Assembly (NCBI RefSeq): GCF_900168685.1
Contig: NZ_FVZN01000014.1
Coordinates: 1,116,001-1,180,000, forward strand
Length of the DNA stretch: 64,000 nucleotides
Reading direction: 5' to 3'
Source: Solibacillus isronensis
Lineage (GTDB): Bacteria; Bacillota; Bacilli; Bacillales_A; Planococcaceae
Shown: positions 26,215 to 33,662 of the stretch, piece after piece
Position numbering within the stretch: position 1 is the first letter of the stretch
Layout: each line of letters opens with the position of its first letter
The notes under the pieces: model-generated
What the model was told of the DNA's origin: nothing
What the model saw: the letters and a program-made list of their open reading frames with translations, nothing else
Databases searched by the model: none
Program-made: the position numbers and the translations under genes

Positions 26215-26847
26215 ATGAGTTTATATTTTGCGTATGTCATGATTGGTCTTGCCATTGCAATGCCGGTTGGTGCCATTACAGTGGAAATGACGAAACAGGG
26301 TTTAAAAAATGGGTTTATGCATGGTTGGGCGGTAGGGCTTGGCGGAATGACAATTGATTTAGCTTTAATCATTGCTTTGTATTTTGGGGTGGCTAAATTT
26401 TTATCGTTGGCATATATTCAGCTTCCGCTTTGGTTAATCGGAGCCGCTTTTTTATTTGTTTTGGCTTTCGATTCAATAAAAAATGCAGATAAAGATATTG
26501 CGTTAGTTGGAGAGAAAGCGAATAAATCCTTTTTATCAACGTACCGCAATGGTTTATTAGTTGCTGTATCACCGGGGAATCTCGTTTTCTGGATTTCTGT
26601 ATTTGGAGCAGTTTTGGCTGACTCCTATGCAGGAAAAGGAGCCAATCAATTTTTGATTGTTGCGCTAGGCATTTTATCAGGTATTTTACTGCATGATATT
26701 GGTCTTTTAACAATTGTTTCACTGACAAGGAAAGTCATGAACCGAGCGATGATTAAATGGACTTCCATTATTGCAGGTTTATTATTGTTCGGGTTTGGCT
26801 GTTACTTTATTTATGAATTTATTCATGACTTAAAAACATTAATTTAA
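26215..26847 (+). CDS. LysE/RhtB-family amino acid exporter
   Basis: A 210-residue inner-membrane exporter with six hydrophobic helices. The start IGLAIAMPVGAITVEMTKQGLKNGFMHGWAVGLGG carries the PxG signature of the LysE superfamily, and SPGNLVFWISVFG is also typical. Ribosome binding site is weak (GGAAGACG). A terminator follows; substrate unknown. Confidence 0.87.
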   Translation: MSLYFAYVMIGLAIAMPVGAITVEMTKQGLKNGFMHGWAVGLGGMTIDLALIIALYFGVAKFLSLAYIQLPLWLIGAAFLFVLAFDSIKNADKDIALVGEKANKSFLSTYRNGLLVAVSPGNLVFWISVFGAVLADSYAGKGANQFLIVALGILSGILLHDIGLLTIVSLTRKVMNRAMIKWTSIIAGLLLFGFGCYFIYEFIHDLKTLI

Positions 26848-26853
26848 CTAGTA

Positions 26854-26897
26854 GAACAGGTGATTCCAGAGTACATATGGTTTCGCCTGTTTGTTTT
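26854..26897 (+). terminator. Terminator after the LysE-family gene
   Basis: GAACAGG pairs with CCTGTTT across an imperfect inner stem, then GTTTTT. The remaining intergenic sequence to 27187 shows only a short palindrome and no gene I can support. Confidence 0.6.
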
Positions 26898-27061
26898 TAT
26901 ATTTGCACGGTTTAGGAAGAGGCCATACTAAAAATGCTCTGACATATCGCATTTTGCATAGACATACACTGCTATAAAATTAAAAGTTTTGCGGTTTAGG
27001 CAACATTTGTGAGGAGAGGACGTTCTATTCTAAAGAAGATCATACATAATAACGGCATGTT

Positions 27062-27081
27062 TTCACAATTTCTATTGTGAA
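27062..27081. promoter_or_regulatory. TTCACAAT-TTCT-ATTGTGAA palindrome
   Basis: A perfect 8-4-8 inverted repeat lies about 105 bases upstream of the DedA gene. The half-site orientation is the reverse of a Rex box (TTGTGAA...TTCACAA), so the regulator is not identified. Confidence 0.35.
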
Positions 27082-27187
27082 TCGGTTAAAGTTTTTGTAT
27101 GCTAAGTGAATGTAGAAGTGGACTTTGGAGTTAAAATCGGGTTATGTCGAATTTAACTTTGGATATTGCAAATGATTGGAGTTGTTT

Positions 27188-27814
27188 TTGTTGTTAGATA
27201 CAATCATTCTATCAATGATTGAGTTTTTTAAAGGGTTTGGCTATTTCGGTGTGTTACTGGCACTTTGCTTTGAGTTTATTCCTGCAGAAGTCATATTACC
27301 GATGGCCGGATTTTGGATTGCTCAAGGGGAATATAGCTATTGGTTAATGGTGCTTGCCGGAACGGTTGGCGGAACAATCGGACCGTTGACTTTATATGCG
27401 GTAGGGCGTTATGGTGGTCGTCCAATTGTCCTGAAGTACGGGAAGTTCTTCTTGATTAATGAAAAACAAGTGAATGCATCGGACAAGTTTTTCGCTAAAT
27501 ATGGCGCAGGTGTCGCATTTTTCGGACGCTTCATGCCAATCGTCCGTACCGCAATTTCGGTACCATGCGGGATGACAAAAATGAATGTATGGAAATTTAC
27601 AATCTACACTTTTTTAGCGATGTTTCCGATTACTGCGCTTTATGTCTATTTAGGCATTAAGCTAGGGGAAAACTGGGAGCAGGCAGGGGATTTGTTTAAG
27701 CAGTACTTACAGCCGTTTGTCATCATCATTATTGTTCTGGTAGTAATTTATGCGATTTATAAATACCGCATTAAATTATTAGAGCGTAAAATGAACGTAC
27801 CTAATAAAAAATAA
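27188..27814 (+). CDS. DedA/VTT-family membrane protein
   Basis: About 208 residues. DedA features are GYFGVLLALCFEFIPAEVILPMAGFW near the N-terminus, GGTIGPLTLYAVGRYGGRPIVLKYG and FFGRFMPIVRTAISVPCGMTKMN, with the conserved R and G residues of the VTT domain. DedA proteins act in lipid-carrier or phospholipid translocation. Start is uncertain: GGAG (27178-27181) lies 6 bases before TTG 27188; TTG 27176 overlaps it and ATG 27215 lacks a ribosome binding site. Confidence 0.85.
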   Translation: MLLDTIILSMIEFFKGFGYFGVLLALCFEFIPAEVILPMAGFWIAQGEYSYWLMVLAGTVGGTIGPLTLYAVGRYGGRPIVLKYGKFFLINEKQVNASDKFFAKYGAGVAFFGRFMPIVRTAISVPCGMTKMNVWKFTIYTFLAMFPITALYVYLGIKLGENWEQAGDLFKQYLQPFVIIIIVLVVIYAIYKYRIKLLERKMNVPNKK

Positions 27815-27818
27815 ATTC

Positions 27819-27852
27819 AAAGGGCAGCCGTGCTTAACCGGCAGCCCTTTTT
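27819..27852. terminator. Bidirectional terminator between dedA-like and rgg-like genes
   Basis: AAAGGGCaGCCG pairs with CGGCaGCCCTTT, followed by T residues. It serves converging transcripts. Confidence 0.85.
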
Positions 27853-27865
27853 AAATTGCTTTATA

Positions 27866-28729
27866 TTATTTAACGATTAAATTATTCTTTATTTCCTTCT
27901 CCAACATTTTCACTAGTTCGGCTTGCTCTAAATGTTGAAGTAGCGTTAACCCCTTCTCAATAAAACCTTCATCCGCTCCGTTTAAATTATTTAGACAAAC
28001 GCCTTTTCTCACATAACAGATCGACAAGTTGATAAAAAGCTGCTCGGATTTACATTTACTGATTGCATCATTCAATAGATGGAATGCGATTTCAAAGTCT
28101 TTTCCTTTTATATTAATAAGCGATAGGTTGATCAGAAAGTTTATTTTTAACTTATTAATATTTTGGAATCCGTTGTACTTGTCGATATGGCGAAAAGCAA
28201 ATTCTTTTATTTCGGTTGCAGTAGAAATCGGAAATACAAATAAAATTGCGTTCAGCAAATAAATATCAGCTAAGTACAGTGTATTTCGTTGCGAGAGATC
28301 GTTCCATATAGGAGATATAGTTTCAGAAGCCAGAACAAAATCACTGGACCTTGCCAAAACGAGCATCCCTTCCATTAAAGTTTGAATATTCATGATTAAA
28401 TTGTCATTCGGATTTTGCTGTAAATAAGCTACGCATTCTTCAATCATTTGGAGCAGCGCATTTTCGGAATTATATGTTTGATTGTAAAACTTCTTCATAA
28501 TCCTTTGCCGGTCATGCATTTCATAATTGTTGCTTATGTATTCAAACTCCTCATAGGACATTTCGAGCCGCCCCAAAAATTCCTTCAAAATCGAAAACTT
28601 AATTTCTCTGTTTTCTCCTTTTTCGAACTTTGAATAGTTGCCCTGTGAGCATATTTTTTCGCTGACATATTGTTGTGAATACCCTTTACCAACCCTGATT
28701 TTTTTTATAACTTCCCCATAATTATTCAT
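27866..28729 (-). CDS. Rgg/GadR/MutR-family transcriptional regulator
   Basis: A 287-residue regulator. An XRE helix-turn-helix at residues 3-60 (YGEVIKKIRVGKGYSQQYVSEKICSQGNYSKFEKGE) matches the Rgg N-terminus closely, including the YSKFEKGE segment. Residues about 75-285 are helical repeats of the Rgg/PlcR C-terminal peptide-binding type. Family members bind intracellular short hydrophobic peptides after Opp import and activate a neighbouring peptide gene. Here a 19-codon hydrophobic peptide gene diverges 83 bases away. A minus-strand TATAAT (28764-28759) is a plausible -10. Confidence 0.82.
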   Translation of the reverse strand: MNNYGEVIKKIRVGKGYSQQYVSEKICSQGNYSKFEKGENREIKFSILKEFLGRLEMSYEEFEYISNNYEMHDRQRIMKKFYNQTYNSENALLQMIEECVAYLQQNPNDNLIMNIQTLMEGMLVLARSSDFVLASETISPIWNDLSQRNTLYLADIYLLNAILFVFPISTATEIKEFAFRHIDKYNGFQNINKLKINFLINLSLINIKGKDFEIAFHLLNDAISKCKSEQLFINLSICYVRKGVCLNNLNGADEGFIEKGLTLLQHLEQAELVKMLEKEIKNNLIVK

Positions 28730-28736
28730 TTCATCA

Positions 28737-28755
28737 CCTAAATTATTCTTTTAGG
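28737..28755. promoter_or_regulatory. CCTAAA-N7-TTTAGG inverted repeat in the rgg/peptide divergent region
   Basis: A perfect 6-bp inverted repeat lies between the divergent regulator and peptide starts. It is the best operator candidate for the Rgg-like protein. Confidence 0.35.
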
Positions 28756-28812
28756 CATATTATACACTTTTTGTCGGATAGTTTGTAAAATTAATACAAA
28801 GGAGGGGACAAA

Positions 28813-28872
28813 ATGGTAGATTTATTAATCACAACTTTAGAACTGTGGATTATTGGAACTGGTGGAGGATAA
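28813..28872 (+). CDS. Candidate short hydrophobic pheromone precursor (SHP-like), copy 2
   Basis: A 19-codon ORF encoding MVDLLITTLELWIIGTGGG, with a near-perfect AAAGGAGGGG ribosome binding site (28797-28806). Small size, hydrophobic core, acidic residue before an aromatic/aliphatic stretch and terminal GGG closely recall Rgg-associated SHP precursors. It diverges from an Rgg-family regulator, the diagnostic gene arrangement, and precedes a secreted protein and ABC transporter genes. A paralog is encoded at 18807-18860. Confidence 0.68.
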   Translation: MVDLLITTLELWIIGTGGG

Positions 28873-28938
28873 GTTAAGTAATTAGATGATTCATATATAT
28901 AGCAATCAGGCTTTGGGATAGGAACAGAGGAGGAATCA

Positions 28939-29256
28939 ATGATGAAAAAATTTAAATTGTTAAGTTTAAGTTTATTAGCAGCAATTTCTTTAAGTGTATC
29001 CGTAAATATTTCAAGTATCCAAGCAGCTGAAAGTTTGACGCCTGAAGTTTCTGTAACATCCGATACACTTTGGTATTCAAAAGAAGTGCCATATACAACG
29101 ACACAATCGATGTGGGTAACGGTTACCAGGAATGGTAAAACGTATTCTGGTTATTTGTATAATCGTGGCTATGCAGTAGGGAAGCCGGGCTATTCCTTCT
29201 TTTCAGGCACGCTGAAAACAGATCCATATGCACCGCTTAGTAACGCAGACCAGTAG
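28939..29256 (+). CDS. Small secreted protein of unknown function in the SHP/Rgg island
   Basis: A 105-residue protein with a clear Sec signal peptide (KKFKLLSLSLLAAISLSVSVNISSIQAAE, likely cut after QAA). The mature part is about 75 residues, rich in aromatic, Gly, Ser and Thr residues (MWVTVTRNGKTYSGYLYNRGYAVG) and has no cysteines. GAGGAGGAATCA precedes ATG 28939; ATG 28942 is also possible. Size and neighbourhood (pheromone, regulator, ABC ATPase) resemble bacteriocin-like or exported effector loci, but I do not recognise the family. Confidence 0.65.
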   Translation: MMKKFKLLSLSLLAAISLSVSVNISSIQAAESLTPEVSVTSDTLWYSKEVPYTTTQSMWVTVTRNGKTYSGYLYNRGYAVGKPGYSFFSGTLKTDPYAPLSNADQ

Positions 29257-29290
29257 TAATCGGTAAAATCTGAATCTAATCATTTTCATA

Positions 29291-29343
29291 TCCTCTTTGA
29301 ATAGGATAAGCCCTCCGATTTAGGCAAGTCTGCTCAAAGAGGA
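29291..29343 (+). terminator. Long inverted repeat between secreted-protein gene and permease remnant
   Basis: TCCTCTTTGA (29291-29300) is perfectly complementary to TCAAAGAGGA (29334-29343) around a 33-base loop, followed by ATTTATATTTT. It may be a partial terminator that sets the ratio of secreted protein to transporter. Confidence 0.5.
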
Positions 29344-29381
29344 ATTTATATTTTCAGCATGCTAAAGGGGAAGGAGGGGGA

Positions 29382-29636
29382 ATGAATAATGGCTTGTGCT
29401 AATCCCGATTGGCTGTCATTGCCGGGTACTTTGCAGGGAACCATTATATTGAACTAACAAGTAGTATGTATAATCCGTTTGTATATTTTGATACATGGAA
29501 TATTGTAGATGGCTGGAAATCGATTGAGGCGAACAACGGAAAAGTGAACTTCCTGACGGGTGCGGTCATTTTACTGATCAGCGGCAGCCTATTGTTCTGT
29601 ATGGGGCTTTTATTTAAAAGGAAGGTGATATCATAA
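29382..29636 (+). pseudogene. ABC-2-type permease remnant (3' end only)
   Basis: A strong GGAAGGAGGGGG ribosome binding site is followed by ATG 29382, but the frame stops after six codons (MNNGLC, TAA at 29400). The same frame then stays open and encodes 75 residues: SRLAVIAGYFAGNHY, an extracytoplasmic stretch and one C-terminal helix (FLTGAVILLISGSLLFCMGLLF) ending in basic residues. Its last codon overlaps the ATG of the ABC ATPase. This looks like the tail of a multi-helix permease whose front is lost. A TTG at 29409 could start a small single-helix protein instead. An overlapping 22-codon frame from ATG 29389 seems incidental. Confidence 0.55.
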
Positions 29637-30505
29637 TGGTATTGCAGGTGAACGAACTTGAAATGAAATACAAAAGTAAACAGGTACTTAATAATATTAC
29701 GTTTTCAATCGGTACCGGTGAAATAATCGGAATCGTTGGACCAAATGGGGCAGGTAAATCTTCATTAATGCGCTCGGTATTAGGATTGGAAAAGATTAAT
29801 AAGGGCACTGTTCATTTAAACAATATTTCCAACACCAAACCTGAATTCTTTAAATATATTTCCTTTTTGCCAAGTGATAATTACTTGTACATGCAGTTAA
29901 CCGGTTATGATCATCTGTCATTTGTGGCGAACATTTACCATATACCGCAACAAGAAATAGAAGATGTTATAGAGTTGATCAGCATCCGTTCATATGTGCA
30001 TCAGCCCGTTAAATCTTATTCTTACGGGATGCGTCAACATTTGCTGATTGCGTTAAGTATATTGACGAAGCCGCTTATCATTTTAATGGATGAACCTTTT
30101 AATGGACTGGATCCGACAAGCATTATTGAATTAAAACAATTGATAGAAGTGCTACATGCAAAAGGAATCAGTATCGTCATTTCGACGCACAACCTGGATT
30201 TACTGGAGGATTTGACGGATACGATCTGGTTTATTAAAGAAGGAAAACTTTATACAGATCCTTTGCATTCAAATAAGGAAGTAGTACAATACGAAATTAA
30301 GTATTCATATCATAGTGATCTTCCTCAAGTGATGAAAAAGAGTCATCTTCCATATGAAATTAAAGATAATCTGCTCATTACAGATGCTGCCTTTGCAATT
30401 GAAACCTATCTTCAATGGTTACTAAAAAATGGTGTGCAAATCCACTCAGTGAATCCGATCAACCGGAACTTGGAAGGACTGTACCGGGATTTTTATAATC
30501 TATAA
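29636..30505 (+). CDS. ABC transporter ATP-binding protein
   Basis: A 289-residue ABC-2 exporter-type ATPase. Walker A is VGPNGAGKSS, the signature region is unusually degenerate (SYSYGMRQHLLIALSI), and Walker [15 protein letters not shown] is followed by the switch histidine in STHN. A C-terminal extension of about 80 residues resembles regulatory tails of YhcH/BcrA-like ATPases. It overlaps the permease remnant and lies at the end of the SHP/Rgg island, so it may export or confer immunity to the secreted product. Without an intact adjacent permease it may be non-functional or use one elsewhere. Confidence 0.85.
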   Translation: MVLQVNELEMKYKSKQVLNNITFSIGTGEIIGIVGPNGAGKSSLMRSVLGLEKINKGTVHLNNISNTKPEFFKYISFLPSDNYLYMQLTGYDHLSFVANIYHIPQQEIEDVIELISIRSYVHQPVKSYSYGMRQHLLIALSILTKPLIILMDEPFNGLDPTSIIELKQLIEVLHAKGISIVISTHNLDLLEDLTDTIWFIKEGKLYTDPLHSNKEVVQYEIKYSYHSDLPQVMKKSHLPYEIKDNLLITDAAFAIETYLQWLLKNGVQIHSVNPINRNLEGLYRDFYNL

Positions 30506-30508
30506 TAG

Positions 30509-30548
30509 AAACAAGCCGCTGTCAGTATGTATGACAACGGCTTGTTTT
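30509..30548. terminator. Terminator after the ABC ATPase gene
   Basis: AAACAAGCCGcTGTCA pairs with TGACAaCGGCTTGTTT around a short loop, followed by T residues. It can also serve the convergent DUF4256 gene. Confidence 0.88.
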
Positions 30549-30565
30549 AAGTTGAAATTAATAAA

Positions 30566-31129
30566 TTATACAGTAAGAGATCCTCTAAATCCTCGCGCAC
30601 CGTAGTACGAGTCAGCACCGTTATGATACATGAAAATTGTCTCGTATCGACGGTCACAGAAAATTGCTCCGCCAAGTTTACGGATATCCGGAGGTGTCAA
30701 AACCCAGCTGGATGTTTTTAAATCGAATTTCCCAAGCTGTTGCAAAGAGCGGTATTCAACTTCCGTTAAAATTTCAATTCCCATTGACGCGGCCATATTC
30801 ATAGCACTGTCCTCCGGTTTGTTTTTCTTGCGCGCATCCAATGCTTCCTGGTCATAACAAATACTTCTGCGTCCTTTAGGGCTTTCTGCTGAGCAGTCCA
30901 TAAATGTGTATGTGTCCGTTTCATGGTTATATGCAACGACATCAGGTTCACCTTCTGTACGTTCCATTTCATTAAGAGACCACAGTTTTACCGGATTTGC
31001 TTCAAGCTTTGTCTGGACATTTTCCCAATCGATATTCGGATGACGTTCCATGTGCTGTAAAAAGCGTGCTTTCAATGTTGAAAGAAGTTGTTCCTGCTGT
31101 TCGTTTGATAATACTTTTTTAGCTGCCAT
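30566..31129 (-). CDS. DUF4256 family protein
   Basis: A 187-residue soluble protein. The stretch from RFLQHMERHPNIDWENVQTKLEANPVKLWSLNEMERTEGEPDVV through FMDCSAESPKGRRSICYDQEALDARK to GGAIFCDRRYETIFMYHNGADSYYGARGFRG is the conserved DUF4256 signature. Function is unknown. The start is taken as the ATG giving MAAKKVLS, with GAGGTG nine bases upstream; a GTG four codons earlier overlaps that site. Confidence 0.82.
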   Translation of the reverse strand: MAAKKVLSNEQQEQLLSTLKARFLQHMERHPNIDWENVQTKLEANPVKLWSLNEMERTEGEPDVVAYNHETDTYTFMDCSAESPKGRRSICYDQEALDARKKNKPEDSAMNMAASMGIEILTEVEYRSLQQLGKFDLKTSSWVLTPPDIRKLGGAIFCDRRYETIFMYHNGADSYYGARGFRGSLTV

Positions 31130-31287
31130 AATAGTGAACACCTCGTTAAGTAGTTGATGCCTTTAATGATACTGTAGTTTTGAGAATAATGTCTAGTAAT
31201 GGTTAATGTTCATACTAAATAAATCTACTTCCACACATAGATTGTACAAGAATTATTTTTGAAAGGTAGAGAATTGTTTCATATGCA

Positions 31288-31316
31288 TAGACAAATGAAT
31301 TAATATGGTATATACT
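31288..31316 (+). promoter_or_regulatory. Sigma-A promoter of the cold-shock gene
   Basis: TAGACA (31288-31293) and TATACT (31311-31316) are separated by exactly 17 bp, each 5/6 to consensus. The predicted 5' leader is about 145 nt, long as in other cold-shock mRNAs. Confidence 0.6.
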
Positions 31317-31351
31317 AATGTTAATAAGAAATGTTACAAGACAACAATAAA

Positions 31352-31414
31352 TTCACCTATTACAAAATGTATTCGTGTTTTATTTAGTACTTTTTGTAAT
31401 ATGTGAATTTTTTT
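31352..31414 (+). promoter_or_regulatory. Structured leader (terminator-like stem-loop) of the cold-shock mRNA
   Basis: TTCACCTATTACAAAA (31352-31367) pairs with TTTTGTAATATGTGAA (31392-31407), 15 of 16 positions, around a 24-base loop. Seven T follow at once. It lies inside the predicted 5' leader, 50 bases before the csp ribosome binding site. Confidence 0.55.
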
Positions 31415-31466
31415 CTTTATGAGGAATTGTGATCTTATTAAATTTAATTAAATGGAGGTCATTTAA

Positions 31467-31667
31467 ATGACACAAGGTACAGTAAAATGGTTTAACGCAG
31501 AAAAAGGTTTTGGATTTATCGAAGTTGAAGGCGGAAACGACGTATTCGCTCACTTCTCAGCAATCCAAGGCGAAGGTTTCAAATCTTTAGACGAAGGTCA
31601 AAAAGTTGAATTTGAAATCGAAGACGGTCAACGTGGCCCACAAGCTACAAACATCGTAAAACTTTAA
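31467..31667 (+). CDS. csp: Cold-shock protein (CspA/CspB family)
   Basis: A 66-residue single cold-shock domain. RNP1 KGFGFIEV and RNP2 DVFAHFSAI are intact, beginning [15 protein letters not shown]. It acts as an RNA chaperone and single-strand nucleic acid binder. AATGGAGGTC precedes the ATG. Codon use is highly biased towards preferred codons, as expected for an abundant protein. Its long leader carries a strong stem-loop. Confidence 0.96.
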   Translation: MTQGTVKWFNAEKGFGFIEVEGGNDVFAHFSAIQGEGFKSLDEGQKVEFEIEDGQRGPQATNIVKL

Positions 31668-31685
31668 TTTTAAAGCTATAACGAT

Positions 31686-31719
31686 AAACTGCATCCCAAA
31701 TATGGGGTGCAGTTTTTTT
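31686..31719 (+). terminator. Terminator of the cold-shock gene
   Basis: AAACTGCATCCC pairs with GGGGTGCAGTTT and is followed by a T run. Confidence 0.9.
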
Positions 31720-31871
31720 GTGGCTAAAATTAATAGTAGAAGGGGAAAGCAGGAATAACTCAATCATTAATAGAGATTATATTATACCTTTGTTTACTTA
31801 TATCCTGATAGCTATTATGTATAAAGAGCTGTATACGGAAAGTGAAAGAGAATCCGGCGATCATCAATTAT

Positions 31872-31907
31872 AAAAGATGCTTAGCCAAATCAGGCAAAGC
31901 ATCTTTT
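31872..31907 (-). terminator. Terminator of the beta-lactamase-like gene
   Basis: AAAAGATGCTT (31872-31882) is complementary to AAGCATCTTTT (31897-31907). Confidence 0.8.
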
Positions 31908-31941
31908 GGATTAAAACAGCATTTATAAAATTAAACCAAAC

Positions 31942-33258
31942 TTAGTTTGAAAGCGCATCAAGTACCTCATCACGATAATTAGCATCATTCATAAGCTTTG
32001 ATTCAAATGATTTCCGGTTGTTCCTTAATAAGAAATGTTCATGAAATTTTAAATCATTTAGTAAGAGGACAATTTCGTACTGGTCTCCTTTAAGGTTTTC
32101 CACATACATCGCATTGTTTAATACGAACAGCGTAGAACCGCCCTTTGAACCAATATGTTTATATTTTTTATAATTTTCTTCATTTAATTGCATCGGCCAC
32201 TCCATTAGATCACGGATTGTTTCAGCCGCATTTGGTGGCAGCTCGTCATTGGAAATAAGTGCGAGCAGTTTCCCGTAATCATTGGCAGAAGCACCAATTA
32301 ACCGATCTGACCAAACTCTTTGTACGGCAGGGGATGAGTCAAATGTAGTCTCATTTGCCTTAATTTCGCCTGTTTTCATTTGGAGGCTTATCGATTGAGC
32401 TAAATTACGATAGTCTTCCATTGATAAATTTTGGAGAGCCTTGATTAATTCTTTTTCGGACATCCCATCTTTTTGGATATAATCCGGGATTAAGAGTGCA
32501 CTGCCAATTGGATAAACGTCTTCATGCTGTGTTAAGCCTAACTCTGTTTTCCGTTGATTTATCGCATCAACACCGAGCAGATTAATTAAATAGTCTGTAT
32601 TGGCATTGGAGCTATACGTAACCATCCCTTTTGCAACATCATGCAAAGTGACTTCATTATTTTGGATGCCCCCATTTTGTTTCACAGCTTCTAACCATGC
32701 TTCATGAGCGCCCCCATCAGTATTTTTCCAATAAAAACGATTCAAGTCGACCAATGGTATTCTCTGGTCTTTTTCAATTTTATTTTCTTCGACCTGCATG
32801 GCATATTCTAGGGCAATAAGGGTTTTTACTGTACTTGCTAATGGCCTTATGTCAGTTGAATGATAAGTAATGACAGGTTCGCCGTTTTCAGCGAGATATA
32901 AAGAGCTGGATTCCGGATTTTCCTCTAAATGTTGAATTACATAATTGGGGTTATCCCGGAGGAGAGCATATGCTGCAATTCCTGCAATTAAAATAATGAC
33001 TCCATAAATCGTTAATCTCTTTTTTGTATAGGTTTTACGATCAAACAAAATCATAGCCAGAACACCGAGTAGGAAAGCTGTGAGGAAATTTATATTAAAA
33101 ACTAAAACAGCAATCATAATTCCGGATACTATCGTAATCGTTATAATGGCTTTCTGAATTTCTTCACGAGTTCTATGCGCTTTATTAAAAAAAGGAATTA
33201 AAGTAAAGAAAATAATTCCGAGCAAACCGATCCAACCATAAATATTCATATAGGACAT
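31942..33258 (-). CDS. Class A beta-lactamase-like serine hydrolase with N-terminal membrane helices
   Basis: A 438-residue protein. Residues 1-110 contain about four hydrophobic helices (GWIGLLGIIFFTLIPFF, AIITITIVSGIMIAVLVF, AFLLGVLAMILF and YGVIILIAGIAAYALL), and the rest is an extracytoplasmic beta-lactamase2 domain. SxxK appears as STVK in LASTVKTLIALEY, SxN as SSN in YSSNANTDYL, and KTG-like as KGG in GSKGGSTLF. All three active-site motifs are present. The four-helix anchor is unusual for this fold. Probable role in cell-wall peptide hydrolysis or sensing rather than drug resistance (inference). The GGAGG is very close to ATG 33258; ATG 33249 is an alternative. Confidence 0.8.
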   Translation of the reverse strand: MSYMNIYGWIGLLGIIFFTLIPFFNKAHRTREEIQKAIITITIVSGIMIAVLVFNINFLTAFLLGVLAMILFDRKTYTKKRLTIYGVIILIAGIAAYALLRDNPNYVIQHLEENPESSSLYLAENGEPVITYHSTDIRPLASTVKTLIALEYAMQVEENKIEKDQRIPLVDLNRFYWKNTDGGAHEAWLEAVKQNGGIQNNEVTLHDVAKGMVTYSSNANTDYLINLLGVDAINQRKTELGLTQHEDVYPIGSALLIPDYIQKDGMSEKELIKALQNLSMEDYRNLAQSISLQMKTGEIKANETTFDSSPAVQRVWSDRLIGASANDYGKLLALISNDELPPNAAETIRDLMEWPMQLNEENYKKYKHIGSKGGSTLFVLNNAMYVENLKGDQYEIVLLLNDLKFHEHFLLRNNRKSFESKLMNDANYRDEVLDALSN

Positions 33259-33412
33259 TTCCTCCTTTATAAAACACAGCTAAACTTATCCAATCCCTAA
33301 AGAAAAGGGGATAAATGGTTATTACTGTCTTTTACGTTGGAAAGCTGTAAAAGTTTCATTTGATTTTGATTTGTCTTTGTATGTAATCTTCTTTAAAAGC
33401 CAAAATGAAAAG

Positions 33413-33434
33413 AAAACGCTACAAATATGTAGCG
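33413..33434 (-). terminator. Terminator of the SASP gene
   Basis: On the minus strand CGCTACA pairs with TGTAGCG, followed by TTTT. Confidence 0.8.
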
Positions 33435-33449
33435 CTTCCTTTTCGTTAA

Positions 33450-33662
33450 TTATTGTTGGTTGTTTGAATTTCCACGTAATTGCTGCTCCGCCATCTGTAC
33501 TAGGCGTTTCGTAATTTCGCCACCTACAGAGCCGTTAGCACGTGCTGAAGCGTCTGGTCCTAGTTGAACACCAAACTCTTGTGCAATTTCGTACTTCATT
33601 TGGTCAACTGCTTGTTGTGCACCAGGTACACGCAATTTGTTTGAGCTGTTGTTGTTTGCCAT
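33450..33662 (-). CDS. Alpha/beta-type small acid-soluble spore protein
   Basis: A 70-residue DNA-binding spore protein. It carries the conserved [23 protein letters not shown] helix with the GPR-protease cleavage region and the [19 protein letters not shown] helix. It saturates spore DNA and protects it from UV and heat. The presence of this gene shows that the host forms endospores. TAAGGAGGCGATAACA precedes the ATG. Expression is expected from a sigma-G promoter in the forespore. Confidence 0.97.
   Translation of the reverse strand: MANNNSSNKLRVPGAQQAVDQMKYEIAQEFGVQLGPDASARANGSVGGEITKRLVQMAEQQLRGNSNNQQ

Noticed and set aside
27062-27081. Rex or Fnr binding site
   Set aside because: The half-site order (TTCACAA first) is opposite to the Rex consensus and the spacing does not match Fnr.
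29389-29457. 22-codon ORF MACANPDWLSLPG... as a third pheromone-like peptide
   Set aside because: It overlaps the permease remnant, lacks the hydrophobic W-x-I-G core, and its ribosome binding site is better explained as belonging to the decayed permease.
31780-31873. Possible small ORF between csp and the beta-lactamase-like gene
   Set aside because: The open frame (YIIPLFTYILIAIMYKELY...) has no usable start codon near a ribosome binding site.
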